The notes beneath the pieces are model-generated. The model was not told the DNA's origin, did no database searches, and saw nothing but the letters and a program-made list of their open reading frames with translations. From positions 77,934 to 141,933 of the forward strand of contig NZ_JACOPH010000008.1 of assembly GCF_014287635.1 (NCBI RefSeq): a DNA stretch of 64,000 nt, in the 5' to 3' direction. A program made the position numbers and the translations under genes. The first letter of the stretch is position 1. Every line of letters begins with the position of its first letter. This stretch comes from Roseburia zhanii. Lineage in GTDB: Bacteria > Bacillota > Clostridia > Lachnospirales > Lachnospiraceae. Of the stretch, positions 1-9,268 are shown piece after piece.

Positions 1-1
1 G

Positions 2-910
2 AACGATGTAGAACCAAAAGACCGTGATATCGCAATGGTATTCCAGAACTACGCATTATATCCACATATGACAGTATTTGATAATATGGCATTTGGATTA
101 AAATTAAGAAAAGTTCCAAAGGCTGAGATCAAACAAAAAGTTGAAGAAGCAGCAAAAATCCTTGATCTTGACAAATTATTAGACCGTAAGCCAAAGGCTT
201 TATCCGGTGGACAGCGTCAGCGTGTTGCTATGGGACGTGCGATCGTTCGTAATCCTAAGGTATTCTTAATGGACGAACCTTTATCTAACCTTGATGCAAA
301 ATTAAGAGTACAGATGCGTTCTGAGATCTCTGCATTACATCAGAGATTAGGCGCAACGATCATTTATGTAACACATGATCAGACAGAAGCTATGACATTA
401 GGAACAAGAATCGTTGTATTAAAAGATGGTGACATCATGCAGGTTGATTCTCCAATCAAATTATACAATGAGCCACAGAACTTATTCGTAGCCGGATTTA
501 TCGGATCTCCACAGATGAACTTTATCGATGCAACATGTAAGATCGAGGGAGATAAAGCTACATTAGCATTCGATAAATTTACAGTAACATTACCACCGGC
601 AAAATCTAAGAAATTAGCAGATGGCGGTTACAATGGAAAGACTGTAGTACTTGGTATCAGACCGGATGATTTAGGAGATTCCCCGATCGAACTTGAAACA
701 CATAAAGACAGCACAATTGAAACAGATGTAACAGGATATGAATTATTAGGTTCAGAGGTTATCTTGTACTTTAAACTTGGTGATGTAAATATGTGTGCTA
801 AAGTTGATTCAAGAACACCGGCTCGTCTTGGTGATCATATCAAACTTGCTATGGATTCTCAGAAGATCCATGTATTTGATAAAGAAACAGAATTAACAAT
901 TACAAACTAA
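2..910 (+). CDS. ABC transporter ATP-binding protein, carbohydrate type (MsmX/UgpC family), 5' end outside the window
   Basis: This is the cytoplasmic ATPase that powers a carbohydrate ABC importer. The reading frame is open from base 2, so the Walker A part lies before the window. The visible part has the Q-loop MVFQNYALYPHM, the ABC signature LSGGQRQRVAMGRA, Walker B VFLMDEPLSNLDAKLR and the switch histidine in YVTHDQTEAMTLG. A C-terminal regulatory (TOBE-like) part of about 130 residues follows, which is typical of the MalK/MsmX/UgpC family. Members of this family in Firmicutes often serve several sugar importers, and none of the permease or binding-protein genes is adjacent here, which fits a shared ATPase. 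A hairpin terminator follows the stop codon. The exact substrate cannot be told from the sequence. Confidence 0.95.
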   Translation, partial: NDVEPKDRDIAMVFQNYALYPHMTVFDNMAFGLKLRKVPKAEIKQKVEEAAKILDLDKLLDRKPKALSGGQRQRVAMGRAIVRNPKVFLMDEPLSNLDAKLRVQMRSEISALHQRLGATIIYVTHDQTEAMTLGTRIVVLKDGDIMQVDSPIKLYNEPQNLFVAGFIGSPQMNFIDATCKIEGDKATLAFDKFTVTLPPAKSKKLADGGYNGKTVVLGIRPDDLGDSPIELETHKDSTIETDVTGYELLGSEVILYFKLGDVNMCAKVDSRTPARLGDHIKLAMDSQKIHVFDKETELTITN

Positions 911-934
911 TCTGTGCTTACAGGTGTACATATC

Positions 935-966
935 AGGCTGGGCGTATTTACTACGCCCGGCTTTGT
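935..966 (+). terminator. Rho-independent terminator after the ABC ATPase gene
   Basis: GGGCGTA (940-946) pairs with TACGCCC (952-958), and the stem is extended outward by GGCT/GGCT pairing including a G-T pair. A short T-rich stretch (962-966) follows. Confidence 0.7.
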
Positions 967-1052
967 TACATTATAGGGAAGGACGAAAAACGTTAATAAA
1001 AGGCGGCTTTCAGTTAATGGGAAAGCTGATATAAACAGGAAGGTGGAAGCAT

Positions 1053-2165
1053 TTGTTATCGAATCATAGAATACAACTGACATTAGAGGAAATGAAAGAG
1101 ATTTCCAGAATAGATATGGCACTTTATAATGAAAGAGGCAAACTGTTAGCAGCTACATTTGACCAGAGAGAAGATTTAGAGGCAGCAGTTGTCAATTTTT
1201 CAGATTCCATGGCAGAAAGCCAGATGCTTGCCGGTTCGCATTTTTTTAAAGTATTTGTCGAAGATGAAGTGAACTATATTCTTTTGGTGAAATCATCAAC
1301 AGAAGAAGCTTATATGGTAGGAAAGTTAGCGGTATGTCAGATCCGTAATTTAGCAGAAGCCTACAGGGAGCAGTTTGACCGGAATAATTTTATGCAGAAC
1401 ATACTGCTTGGCAATATGCTGGTGGTCGATATGTATAACAAGGCTAGAAAGTTCCATATCGAGCAGACAGAACGTGTCGTATTTGTCATCGAGATCGAGG
1501 GCAAAAAAGATGCAAATATCATGGAATTGGTACGGAGTATGTTTGGAACTTCAACGAAAGATTTTATTACGGAAGTAGACGAGCAGAACATCATTATTGT
1601 AAAAGATGTACGAGGCTTAAAAGAGGAAGAAGACTTAGAGCAGATCGCCAAAGTGATGCGGGATAACCTGCAGACGGAAGCCATGGTACGTGTACGTGTC
1701 GGTTACGGGAACCGGGTGGTGAATCTTCAGGATATTTCAAGGTCATATCAGGAAGCAAAAATGGCGATCGAGGTCGGAAAGATTTTTTATGTTGAGAAAG
1801 AAACAATCTCATACAGCAGGCTTGGTATCGGACGGCTGATCTACCAGATCCCGATGAGTCTTTGTGAAATGTTCATAAAAGAAGTATTCGGAGACGAGAT
1901 ACCGGATGTATTTACCGAAGAAAATGTCGTGACGATCCAGAAATTCTTTGAAAATAACTTAAATATTTCAGAAACGGCAAGACAGTTATTTGTGCACCGG
2001 AATACGTTAGTCTATCGTTTAGAAAGACTTGAAAAAGCGATCGGACTTGATATCCGTAAGTTTGAAGATGCCATGACATTTAAAATTGCGATCATGGTCT
2101 TATCACATATGTCGTACCAGAAAGGGACGAATCTGATGCGCAGGGGACGGGATACGGAGGAGTAA
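1053..2165 (+). CDS. CdaR/PucR-type transcriptional regulator
   Basis: This is a cytoplasmic DNA-binding regulator of 370 residues. The last 60 or so residues form a PucR-type helix-turn-helix (HTH_30), with the hallmark ISETARQLFVHRNTLVYRLE. The first 280 residues resemble the CdaR sensory and GGDEF-like middle regions. Regulators of this class sense small organic acids or sugar acids, but the ligand cannot be read from sequence. The start is a TTG at 1053: GGAAGGTGG (1038-1046) lies at suitable distance and no ATG fits better. The gene follows the carbohydrate ATPase gene, so a link to sugar uptake is plausible, although a terminator lies between them. A second terminator closes the gene. 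Confidence 0.85.
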   Translation: MLSNHRIQLTLEEMKEISRIDMALYNERGKLLAATFDQREDLEAAVVNFSDSMAESQMLAGSHFFKVFVEDEVNYILLVKSSTEEAYMVGKLAVCQIRNLAEAYREQFDRNNFMQNILLGNMLVVDMYNKARKFHIEQTERVVFVIEIEGKKDANIMELVRSMFGTSTKDFITEVDEQNIIIVKDVRGLKEEEDLEQIAKVMRDNLQTEAMVRVRVGYGNRVVNLQDISRSYQEAKMAIEVGKIFYVEKETISYSRLGIGRLIYQIPMSLCEMFIKEVFGDEIPDVFTEENVVTIQKFFENNLNISETARQLFVHRNTLVYRLERLEKAIGLDIRKFEDAMTFKIAIMVLSHMSYQKGTNLMRRGRDTEE

Positions 2166-2190
2166 ACTTAGAGCATAAGAGAAAGACGAA

Positions 2191-2222
2191 AAAACATCAG
2201 ACACGACAGTCTGGTGTTTTTC
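2191..2222 (+). terminator. Rho-independent terminator
   Basis: AAAACATCAGAC (2191-2202) pairs with GTCTGGTGTTTT (2209-2220) around a 6-base loop, with one T-G pair. The stem runs into TTTTTC. Confidence 0.85.
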
Positions 2223-2245
2223 TTTGAAAAAAATACATTTTTTGG

Positions 2246-2274
2246 GTGACAGAATATATGTTCTGTGGTAAGAT
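2246..2274 (+). promoter_or_regulatory. Promoter of the topoisomerase operon with a LexA-like palindrome in its spacer
   Basis: GTGACA (2246-2251), a 17-base spacer and TAAGAT (2269-2274) form a plausible sigma-A promoter. ACAGAA (2249-2254) and TTCTGT (2261-2266) make an inverted repeat inside it. Its core GAATATATGTTC differs at one base from the clostridial-type LexA palindrome GAACATATGTTC. Binding by LexA is inference. Confidence 0.5.
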
Positions 2275-2356
2275 GATGTAAGTGTCAAAATAGGATAAGT
2301 ACTGTTTCTGCATAAATGGGAAGGAAAGTTGCAGAAATTCAGAAAGGAAGAATGAA

Positions 2357-4279
2357 ATGGCAAAGAGTAATACATATGATGCAAGCAGCATTTCGGTATT
2401 AGAGGGGCTTGAAGCTGTCCGGAAAAGACCGGGAATGTATATAGGAAGTGTATCGAGAAAAGGCTTGAATCATTTGATCTATGAGATTGTAGATAACGCA
2501 GTAGATGAACATTTAGCAGGATTTTGTGATACGATAGCAGTTACGTTAGAAAAAGACGGTTCCTGTACAGTTGTGGATAATGGACGGGGAATACCGGTCG
2601 GAATGCACGCAAAAGGGGTATCAGCAGCGCGTGTTGTATTCTCTACATTACATGCAGGTGGTAAATTCGATGATTCTGTCTATAAGACGAGCGGAGGTCT
2701 GCATGGCGTAGGTTCTTCTGTCGTGAATGCACTTTCTACCTATATGGACGTGGAGATCAGCAGAGAAGGCTATGTACACCATGACCGTTATGAAAGAGGC
2801 GTAGCAGTAGTAGAATTAGAAAATGGTCTGCTGCCTAAGATCGCTAAGACGAAGAAAACAGGAACAAAGATCAATTTTCTTCCGGATCCTGAGATTTTTG
2901 AAAAAACGAGATTTAAAGAAGATGAGGTCAAAAGCAGACTGCATGAAACAGCCTATTTAAATCCAGAACTGACGATCATATATGAAGATAAACGTGGCGG
3001 GGAAACAGAGCATATCGTATACCATGAGGAAGAAGGAATCCGTGGATTTGTAAAGGATCTGAACAAGAATGCAGAGGTCATACACGATATTGTATATTTT
3101 AAAGGAGAAAGTGAAGGCATTACCGTTGAAGCAGCTTTCCAGTACACCAATGAATTCCATGAAAATGTACTAGGATTCTGCAACAATATCTATAATGCAG
3201 AAGGCGGTACGCATCTGACCGGCTTTAAAACGACATTTACGACGGTCATTAACCAGTATGCAAGGGAACTTGGCATCTTAAAAGAAAAAGATGCGAATTT
3301 TACCGGAACAGATGTCAGAAACGGCATGACAGCAGTTGTATCAGTGAAGCACCCTGCACCGAGGTTTGAAGGACAGACCAAGACAAAGTTAGATAATCAG
3401 GACGCAGCAAGGGCAGCAGGAAAAGTGACCGGAGATGAGATCCAGCTTTTCTTCGATAAAAATTTAGATACATTAAAAGCGGTGATCGGCTGTGCGGAAA
3501 AAGCTGCAAAGATCCGTAAGACAGAAGAAAAAGCAAAGACGAATCTTCTGACAAAGCAGAAATTCTCTTTTGATTCCAATGGTAAATTATCCAACTGTGA
3601 GAGCAGAGATGCCTCAATCTGTGAAATATTTATCGTAGAGGGAGATTCTGCGGGCGGTTCTGCAAAAACAGCCAGAAACCGTAATTTTCAGGCAATTCTG
3701 CCTATCCGTGGTAAGATTTTGAACGTAGAAAAAGCAAGTATTGACAAAGTGCTTGCAAATGCTGAGATCAAGACAATGATCAATGCGTTTGGCTGTGGAT
3801 TTTCGGAAGGATATGGCAATGATTTTGATATTACAAAACTCCGCTATGACAAGATCATCATTATGGCAGATGCCGATGTAGACGGTGCACACATTTCAAC
3901 CTTGCTTTTGACATTGTTTTACCGTTTTATGCCGGAACTGATCTTTGAGGGACATGTCTATCTTGCCATGCCGCCTTTATACAAAGCGATCCCATCAAAA
4001 GGGCAGGAAGAATATCTCTATGATGATGCCGCTTTAGAAAAATACCGTAAAACACATAAAGGCAGTTTTACCCTGCAAAGATATAAAGGTTTAGGAGAAA
4101 TGGACGCAGAACAGTTGTGGGAAACTACGCTAGATCCTAAGCGCAGGATCTTAAAGAAAGTGGAGATCGAAGATGCAAGAATGGCATCTGACGTAACAGA
4201 AATGTTAATGGGTACAGATGTTCCACCGAGAAAAGCATTTATTTATGAACATGCAAGAGATGCGGAATTAGATATATAA
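2357..4279 (+). CDS. parE: Type IIA DNA topoisomerase subunit B (topoisomerase IV-like)
   Basis: This is the ATPase subunit of a type IIA topoisomerase that relaxes or decatenates DNA together with the subunit encoded next. The GHKL ATPase is clear: EIVDNAVDE (Asn47 region), DNGRGIP (74-80) and GGLHGVGSSVVNAL (about 113-126). The TOPRIM domain shows EGDSAGGSA near residue 428 and the metal-binding DADVDGAH near residue 505, with QRYKGLGEM close to the end. The segment after QTKTKL reads DNQDAARAAGK, unlike the usual GNSEVR-like sequence of GyrB or ParE. At 640 residues it has the normal Gram-positive length. GyrB and ParE are hard to tell apart; parE is preferred because the partner is short and lacks a GyrA box. 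The subunit A gene starts 47 bp downstream, so the two form one operon. Confidence 0.88.
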   Translation: MAKSNTYDASSISVLEGLEAVRKRPGMYIGSVSRKGLNHLIYEIVDNAVDEHLAGFCDTIAVTLEKDGSCTVVDNGRGIPVGMHAKGVSAARVVFSTLHAGGKFDDSVYKTSGGLHGVGSSVVNALSTYMDVEISREGYVHHDRYERGVAVVELENGLLPKIAKTKKTGTKINFLPDPEIFEKTRFKEDEVKSRLHETAYLNPELTIIYEDKRGGETEHIVYHEEEGIRGFVKDLNKNAEVIHDIVYFKGESEGITVEAAFQYTNEFHENVLGFCNNIYNAEGGTHLTGFKTTFTTVINQYARELGILKEKDANFTGTDVRNGMTAVVSVKHPAPRFEGQTKTKLDNQDAARAAGKVTGDEIQLFFDKNLDTLKAVIGCAEKAAKIRKTEEKAKTNLLTKQKFSFDSNGKLSNCESRDASICEIFIVEGDSAGGSAKTARNRNFQAILPIRGKILNVEKASIDKVLANAEIKTMINAFGCGFSEGYGNDFDITKLRYDKIIIMADADVDGAHISTLLLTLFYRFMPELIFEGHVYLAMPPLYKAIPSKGQEEYLYDDAALEKYRKTHKGSFTLQRYKGLGEMDAEQLWETTLDPKRRILKKVEIEDARMASDVTEMLMGTDVPPRKAFIYEHARDAELDI

Positions 4280-4326
4280 AGAGTGATTGTAAATGTACGG
4301 AATAGTTACCAGAAAGGATAACAAAA

Positions 4327-6567
4327 ATGAGTGAAACAGAACAGATTCTCCGCACAGAATATTCGGAGATTATGCAGAAATCTTATATTGATTATGCAAT
4401 GAGTGTTATTATCGCAAGAGCACTGCCGGACGTGCGTGACGGATTAAAGCCGGTACAGCGCAGAACTTTATATGATATGTATGAACTTGGCATACGTTAT
4501 GATAAGCCATATCGTAAATGTGCCCGTATCGTCGGAGATACGATGGGTAAATATCACCCGCATGGAGACAGCTCGATCTATGATGCACTTGTAGTCATGG
4601 CACAGGAATTTAAAAAGGGAATGCCATTAGTAGACGGACATGGTAATTTTGGCTCGATCGAAGGAGATGGAGCGGCTGCAATGCGTTATACCGAAGCACG
4701 CTTAGAAAAGATCACACAGGAAGCTTACCTTGCGGATTTAGATAAAGATGTTGTGGATTTTGGACCAAACTTCGATGAAACAGAAAAAGAGCCGCTTGTA
4801 CTTCCGGTAAAAGTGCCGAATATCCTGATCAATGGAGCAGAAGGAATTGCAGTCGGTATGGCGACAAGTATTCCACCGCATAATTTTGGTGAAGTGATTG
4901 AAGGCGTGAAAGCCTATATGAAAAATCCTGATATCAATACCGAACAGATGATGCAGTATATCAGTGGACCGGATTTTCCGACAGGGGGAATTGTTGTCAA
5001 TAAAGATGATCTGTTACAGATCTATTCTACCGGAATGGGCAAGATCAAGATCCGCGGCAGGATTGAAATCGAACAGGTCAAAGGCGGCAAAGAACGTATT
5101 GTCATTACAGAGATCCCGTATACGATGATCGGTGCCGGCATCGGTAAGTTCTTAAATGATGTATACAATCTGGTAGAAACTAAGAAAACGACAGATATTG
5201 TAGATATTTCAAACCAGTCCTCAAAAGAGGGAATCCGTATCGTCATTGAACTGAAAAAAGGGGCAAATGCCACACAGCTTTGCAATCTGCTCTATAAAAA
5301 GACAAGATTAGAAGATACCTTTGGTGTAAATATGCTTGCAGTTGCAGAGGGAAAACCGGAAACGATGGGACTTGTGCCGATTATCCGCCATCATGTAAAT
5401 TTCCAGTATGAGATCGCAACGAGAAAGTATACCACACTGTTAAAAAAGGAATTAGAAAAGAAAGAGATTCAGGAAGGTCTGATCAAAGCCTGTGACGTGA
5501 TCGATCTGATCATAGAGATCTTACGTGGCAGTAAAAATATCAAAGAAGCAAAAGCCTGTTTAGTAGAAGGAGAAACCGGTGCGATCAAATTTAAGAGTGA
5601 AGCATCAAAAAAACAGGCATCTGAACTTCATTTTACAGAACGTCAGGCAACAGCGATCTTAGAAATGCGTTTGTACAAGCTGATCGGGTTAGAGATCGAA
5701 GCCCTGTTAAAAGACCATGATACAACGCTTAAGAACATAGCAGAGTATGAGGAGATCTTAAATAACCGTTCTGCCATGGCAAAAGTGATCATTAAGGAAT
5801 TAGATGCCTTTAAGAAAGAATATGCACAGGAGAGAAAGACAACGATCGAAAACGGTGCAGAGATCGTCTTAGAAGAACCGAAAGTAGAAGAAATGGATGT
5901 TGTATTTTTAATGGATCGTTTTGGTTATGCGAGAACGATCGATGTGACTGCATATGAGAGAAATAAAGAAGCTGCGGATAGTGAAAATAAATATGTGATC
6001 ATTTGTAAGAATACAGACAAGATTGGTATTTTTACAAGTCAGGGACAGATGCATCTGTTAAAAGTAGCCGATCTTCCCTATGGAAAATTCCGCGATAAAG
6101 GACAGCCGATCGATAACCTGAGCAATTATAACAGCAGCGAGGAAAATCTGATATTCGTGGCATCATTAGAGCAGATGCGGCTGCATAAAATGCTGTTTGC
6201 AACGAAAACAGGTATGTTAAAGATGGTAGACGGCGCAGAATTTGATGTGGCGAAACGGACAACAGCCGCAACAAAATTAAGTGATGGTGATGAAGTCATC
6301 AAGATTGGTTTTTATGAGGAAGAAATGCATCTGATCATGCAGTCGAAGAAAGGAATGTTCTTGCGTATTGAGGCAGGCAGTATCCCGGAGAAGAAAAAAG
6401 GCGCTGTTGGTGTGCGTGGTATCCGTCTTGCAATGGGCGATGAATTAGAAGAAGTTTATCTGATGCAGGCAGGAGAGAATATCGTTGTTCCATTAAAGGG
6501 CAAAGAATTAGAATTAAACCGCCTGCGGGTTGGAAATCGTGATACCAAAGGTGTGAAACATACCTAG
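4327..6567 (+). CDS. parC: Type IIA DNA topoisomerase subunit A (topoisomerase IV-like)
   Basis: This is the DNA-cleaving subunit. The catalytic tyrosine is Tyr121 in AMRYTEARL. The quinolone-determining region reads HPHGDSSIYDAL, keeping Ser82 and Asp86 at the positions equivalent to Ser83 and Asp87 of E. coli GyrA, so no classic resistance change is present. About 500 residues of breakage-reunion domain are followed by a degenerate beta-pinwheel C-terminal domain. No QRRGGRG-type GyrA box was found; a KKKGAVGVRG segment lies in that region. A length of 746 residues fits ParC better than the longer GyrA (over 800), but many genomes label such proteins gyrase subunit A. An AGAAAGGA ribosome-binding site lies just before the ATG, in the same operon as the B subunit. 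Confidence 0.88.
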   Translation: MSETEQILRTEYSEIMQKSYIDYAMSVIIARALPDVRDGLKPVQRRTLYDMYELGIRYDKPYRKCARIVGDTMGKYHPHGDSSIYDALVVMAQEFKKGMPLVDGHGNFGSIEGDGAAAMRYTEARLEKITQEAYLADLDKDVVDFGPNFDETEKEPLVLPVKVPNILINGAEGIAVGMATSIPPHNFGEVIEGVKAYMKNPDINTEQMMQYISGPDFPTGGIVVNKDDLLQIYSTGMGKIKIRGRIEIEQVKGGKERIVITEIPYTMIGAGIGKFLNDVYNLVETKKTTDIVDISNQSSKEGIRIVIELKKGANATQLCNLLYKKTRLEDTFGVNMLAVAEGKPETMGLVPIIRHHVNFQYEIATRKYTTLLKKELEKKEIQEGLIKACDVIDLIIEILRGSKNIKEAKACLVEGETGAIKFKSEASKKQASELHFTERQATAILEMRLYKLIGLEIEALLKDHDTTLKNIAEYEEILNNRSAMAKVIIKELDAFKKEYAQERKTTIENGAEIVLEEPKVEEMDVVFLMDRFGYARTIDVTAYERNKEAADSENKYVIICKNTDKIGIFTSQGQMHLLKVADLPYGKFRDKGQPIDNLSNYNSSEENLIFVASLEQMRLHKMLFATKTGMLKMVDGAEFDVAKRTTAATKLSDGDEVIKIGFYEEEMHLIMQSKKGMFLRIEAGSIPEKKKGAVGVRGIRLAMGDELEEVYLMQAGENIVVPLKGKELELNRLRVGNRDTKGVKHT

Positions 6568-6648
6568 GGTAAGATTGTCATTGGCAGAAAGATAAAAACA
6601 GATAGACAATAGAGCAGGCATATGCGGCAGAACTTAGGAGATGGTCAG

Positions 6649-7941
6649 ATGAATTATGAAGAAGCAGTACAGTTTCACGAAAAAGCGAAGGAATATGGAA
6701 GTATATTAGGGCTTACGAATATCCGTAATCTGATGTATGAATTAGGAGATATCTGGAAAGAATTAAAGATAGTGCATATTGCAGGAACGAATGGTAAAGG
6801 CTCGGTAAGCTGTTTTTTAGCATCGGTATTAAAAGAAGCTGGATACCGGGTGGGACAATATAATTCACCAGCGGTATTTGATCCGTTAGAGGTCTATCAG
6901 ATCAACAGAGAAAAGATCTCGCAAGAAGCGTATGCTGCCTGTATGCAGGAAGTTGCTAAAGCCTGTATGTCCTTAGAACAGCAGGGAAAGCCGCATCCGA
7001 CAGTCTTTGAAGTCGATACGGCAGCCGCTTTTTTATGGTTTTATAAACAGAAATGTGACATTGTCTTATTAGAAACCGGTATGGGAGGCAGTACCGATGC
7101 AACAAATCTGATCGAAGAACCATTGTGCAGCGTATTTGTATCGATCAGTATGGATCATATGTCTTTTCTTGGCGATACATTAGAAAAAATAGCAGAAATT
7201 AAATCAGGAATTATCAAATACAAATGTCCGGTCGTAACTGCTGATCAGAAGATAAAAGTGATGCAGGTACTGCAAAAGCGTGCCGGGAAGATGCAGACAG
7301 AGATCAGACAGGTGCATGATAGAACACATATCAGAATGGAAGATGGCAGATTATGTTATGAATATCCGGCATCAGGAACAGTTCGTTTATCTATGACTGG
7401 AAGTTATCAGGTAGAAAATTCGGCTGTTGCCATTGAAACGATTCGGGTTTTGAGAGAACAGGGGTATCATATCACAGAGGAACAGTTGTTAAATGGACTT
7501 TTCATGGCAAACTGGCAGGGCAGATTTGAATGTCTGCAAAAGGATCCGTTATTTTATATTGATGGGGCACATAATGAGGACGCAGCTATAAAATTAAAAG
7601 AAACATTAACAACTAATTTTCCAGATCAGAAGCTGATCGGGATCATGGGAGTGATGGCAGATAAAGCTTATCCGGCAATGTTAGGGCATTTGTTACCATT
7701 GTTTGAAAAAATATATACTGTAACACCAGAGAATGACAGAGCACTGTCAGCAGAGCAGTTAGCAAGGGAGATCAGAATACAGGGGAAAGATGCCATTGCA
7801 GAACAAAGTGTAGGACAGGCAGTAAGAGATGCCTGCAAAGATGCCTTAGAAGAAAGTGGACAGGCAGTTGTGATCGCATTCGGTTCACTTTACTATCTAG
7901 GAGAAGTGAGATGTGCATTATATGAAAGCATGGACAGATAA
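6649..7941 (+). CDS. folC: Bifunctional folylpolyglutamate/dihydrofolate synthase
   Basis: FolC adds glutamate to folates, and in many bacteria also to dihydropteroate, in the cytoplasm. The Mur-ligase-type P-loop is visible as IAGTNGKGSVS, followed by LLETGMGGSTDATN, and by YIDGAHNEDA at the start of the C-terminal Mur-ligase domain. The start at 6649 (MNYEEAVQF) is chosen over an in-frame ATG at 6622 because AGGAG (6636-6640) stands 8 bases before it and FolC proteins normally begin this way. The protein has 430 residues, normal for the family. The gene lies 81 bp after parC and overlaps the next gene by 29 bp, suggesting co-transcription. Confidence 0.93.
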   Translation: MNYEEAVQFHEKAKEYGSILGLTNIRNLMYELGDIWKELKIVHIAGTNGKGSVSCFLASVLKEAGYRVGQYNSPAVFDPLEVYQINREKISQEAYAACMQEVAKACMSLEQQGKPHPTVFEVDTAAAFLWFYKQKCDIVLLETGMGGSTDATNLIEEPLCSVFVSISMDHMSFLGDTLEKIAEIKSGIIKYKCPVVTADQKIKVMQVLQKRAGKMQTEIRQVHDRTHIRMEDGRLCYEYPASGTVRLSMTGSYQVENSAVAIETIRVLREQGYHITEEQLLNGLFMANWQGRFECLQKDPLFYIDGAHNEDAAIKLKETLTTNFPDQKLIGIMGVMADKAYPAMLGHLLPLFEKIYTVTPENDRALSAEQLAREIRIQGKDAIAEQSVGQAVRDACKDALEESGQAVVIAFGSLYYLGEVRCALYESMDR

Positions 7942-9268
7942 TAAAAAGTTAAAACAGGAATTACTAAAAGGAAAATTTGGCATAGAAAAAGAATCTCTGC
8001 GTGTGGATGCCAGAGGGTATCTTGCAGCAACACCACATCTTGTCATGGAAGAAGAACAGATCAGCAGAGATTTCTGTGAAAGTCAGGTGGAATTTATCAG
8101 CGGTGTACATTTGCAGTTACACGATGCCTGTGATGAGATCTGTGAACTTTCAGCTCTTGTAGAAGAAAAGATCGCCCTTCGGAGAGAGGGAATGGAATTT
8201 TTATGGATGTATTCCAATCCACCGGCGTATGATGGCATAGACCAGATTAAGATCGCAGAATTTACCGGTGCCTATGAAGAAAAAACAGAATACCGGAAAT
8301 ACCTTGCGAAAAAGTACGGAAAAGTAAAAATGCTCTATTCAGGCGTACATTTTAATTATTCCCTGCCGGATTCCTTTTTTGATATTTACAAAGATTCTTT
8401 TGCCGGAAAAGATAAACAGGCAAAGAAGAACGCATGGTATACAACATTAGCAGATGCATTGATGATGGACAGCTGGCTGATCGTTGCACTGACTGCCGCA
8501 AGTCCGGTGGCAGAGGAACGTTTCTTAACAGATATGGAAGTTCCGGAAGAAGAATGGAATACCTATGCTTCTTTTCGTAACAGTCCTTATGGATACTGGA
8601 ATCTGTTTATACCGGAACTTTCCTATGCAGATTTTGACGGATATATAGAAAGCATTAAGAAATATCTTGCTACAGGGAAGATCAGTTCCATAAAAGAACT
8701 GTATTATCCGATCCGTTTAAAGCCTAAAGGAGAGAATACGCTTAGAAATTTAGAAGAAAATGGAATCAACCATATCGAACTGCGTATGCTGGATCTGAAT
8801 CCGTTCTGCTGTTCCGGTGTGGAGCGAAAAGATCTGATCTTTATCCATCTGTTGATCGCATATCGCAGCACACAGCTTTTATCGATGCTTGAAAAAGAAG
8901 ATACTCCTGTGGCAGAGCGTATCATAAAAAGAAAGCTTCATGGGATTTTTTTGGAGCAGGTATCAGAAAAAGAGAGGATACAGCTGCATCAAAAGGCTTC
9001 AAGAATATCTTTCTGGGAAGAAAATCCAGATTGTAAGACATATGCGTCTGATCTGCTCGCAGAGATGAAGCAGTATTATAAGGAATATACAGCAGATCAG
9101 GGATACGTGCCGGCAGGTTATGATATTTTTGAGGTGCTGGATTTTGAAATGAAAAAAATACAAAGACCAGAATGCAGATATGCATTTCAGATAAAAGAAA
9201 AGTATCAGCAGAATAGATCAGCAGCAACGTTCTGGGTTAAAAATAACCCAGAAGAAGAAAATAATTAA
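7913..9268 (+). CDS. gshA: Glutamate-cysteine ligase (GshA type), single domain
   Basis: This enzyme makes gamma-glutamylcysteine from glutamate and cysteine using ATP. The N-terminus carries FGIEKESLRVD, the middle has LYSGVHFNYSLPDSF and the later part has HIELRMLDLNPF, all hallmarks of proteobacterial-type GshA and of the N-terminal half of GshAB/GshF. At 451 residues it contains only the ligase; there is no ATP-grasp glutathione synthetase domain after it, nor a gshB gene in the window. A GTG start at 7913 is preferred, with AGGAG (7899-7903) 9 bases upstream; an ATG at 7922 is the alternative. It overlaps folC by 29 bp. Its stop overlaps the stop of the convergent regulator gene. Confidence 0.85.
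   Translation: MHYMKAWTDNKKLKQELLKGKFGIEKESLRVDARGYLAATPHLVMEEEQISRDFCESQVEFISGVHLQLHDACDEICELSALVEEKIALRREGMEFLWMYSNPPAYDGIDQIKIAEFTGAYEEKTEYRKYLAKKYGKVKMLYSGVHFNYSLPDSFFDIYKDSFAGKDKQAKKNAWYTTLADALMMDSWLIVALTAASPVAEERFLTDMEVPEEEWNTYASFRNSPYGYWNLFIPELSYADFDGYIESIKKYLATGKISSIKELYYPIRLKPKGENTLRNLEENGINHIELRMLDLNPFCCSGVERKDLIFIHLLIAYRSTQLLSMLEKEDTPVAERIIKRKLHGIFLEQVSEKERIQLHQKASRISFWEENPDCKTYASDLLAEMKQYYKEYTADQGYVPAGYDIFEVLDFEMKKIQRPECRYAFQIKEKYQQNRSAATFWVKNNPEEENN
9230..9253. other. Perfect 10-bp hairpin in the end of gshA
   Basis: TTCTGGGTTA (9230-9239), AAAA and TAACCCAGAA (9244-9253) form a perfect stem-loop inside the last codons of gshA and just beyond the end of the convergent regulator gene. 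No T-run follows on either strand, so it is not a standard terminator. It may limit collision of the two transcripts; that is inference. Confidence 0.55.
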
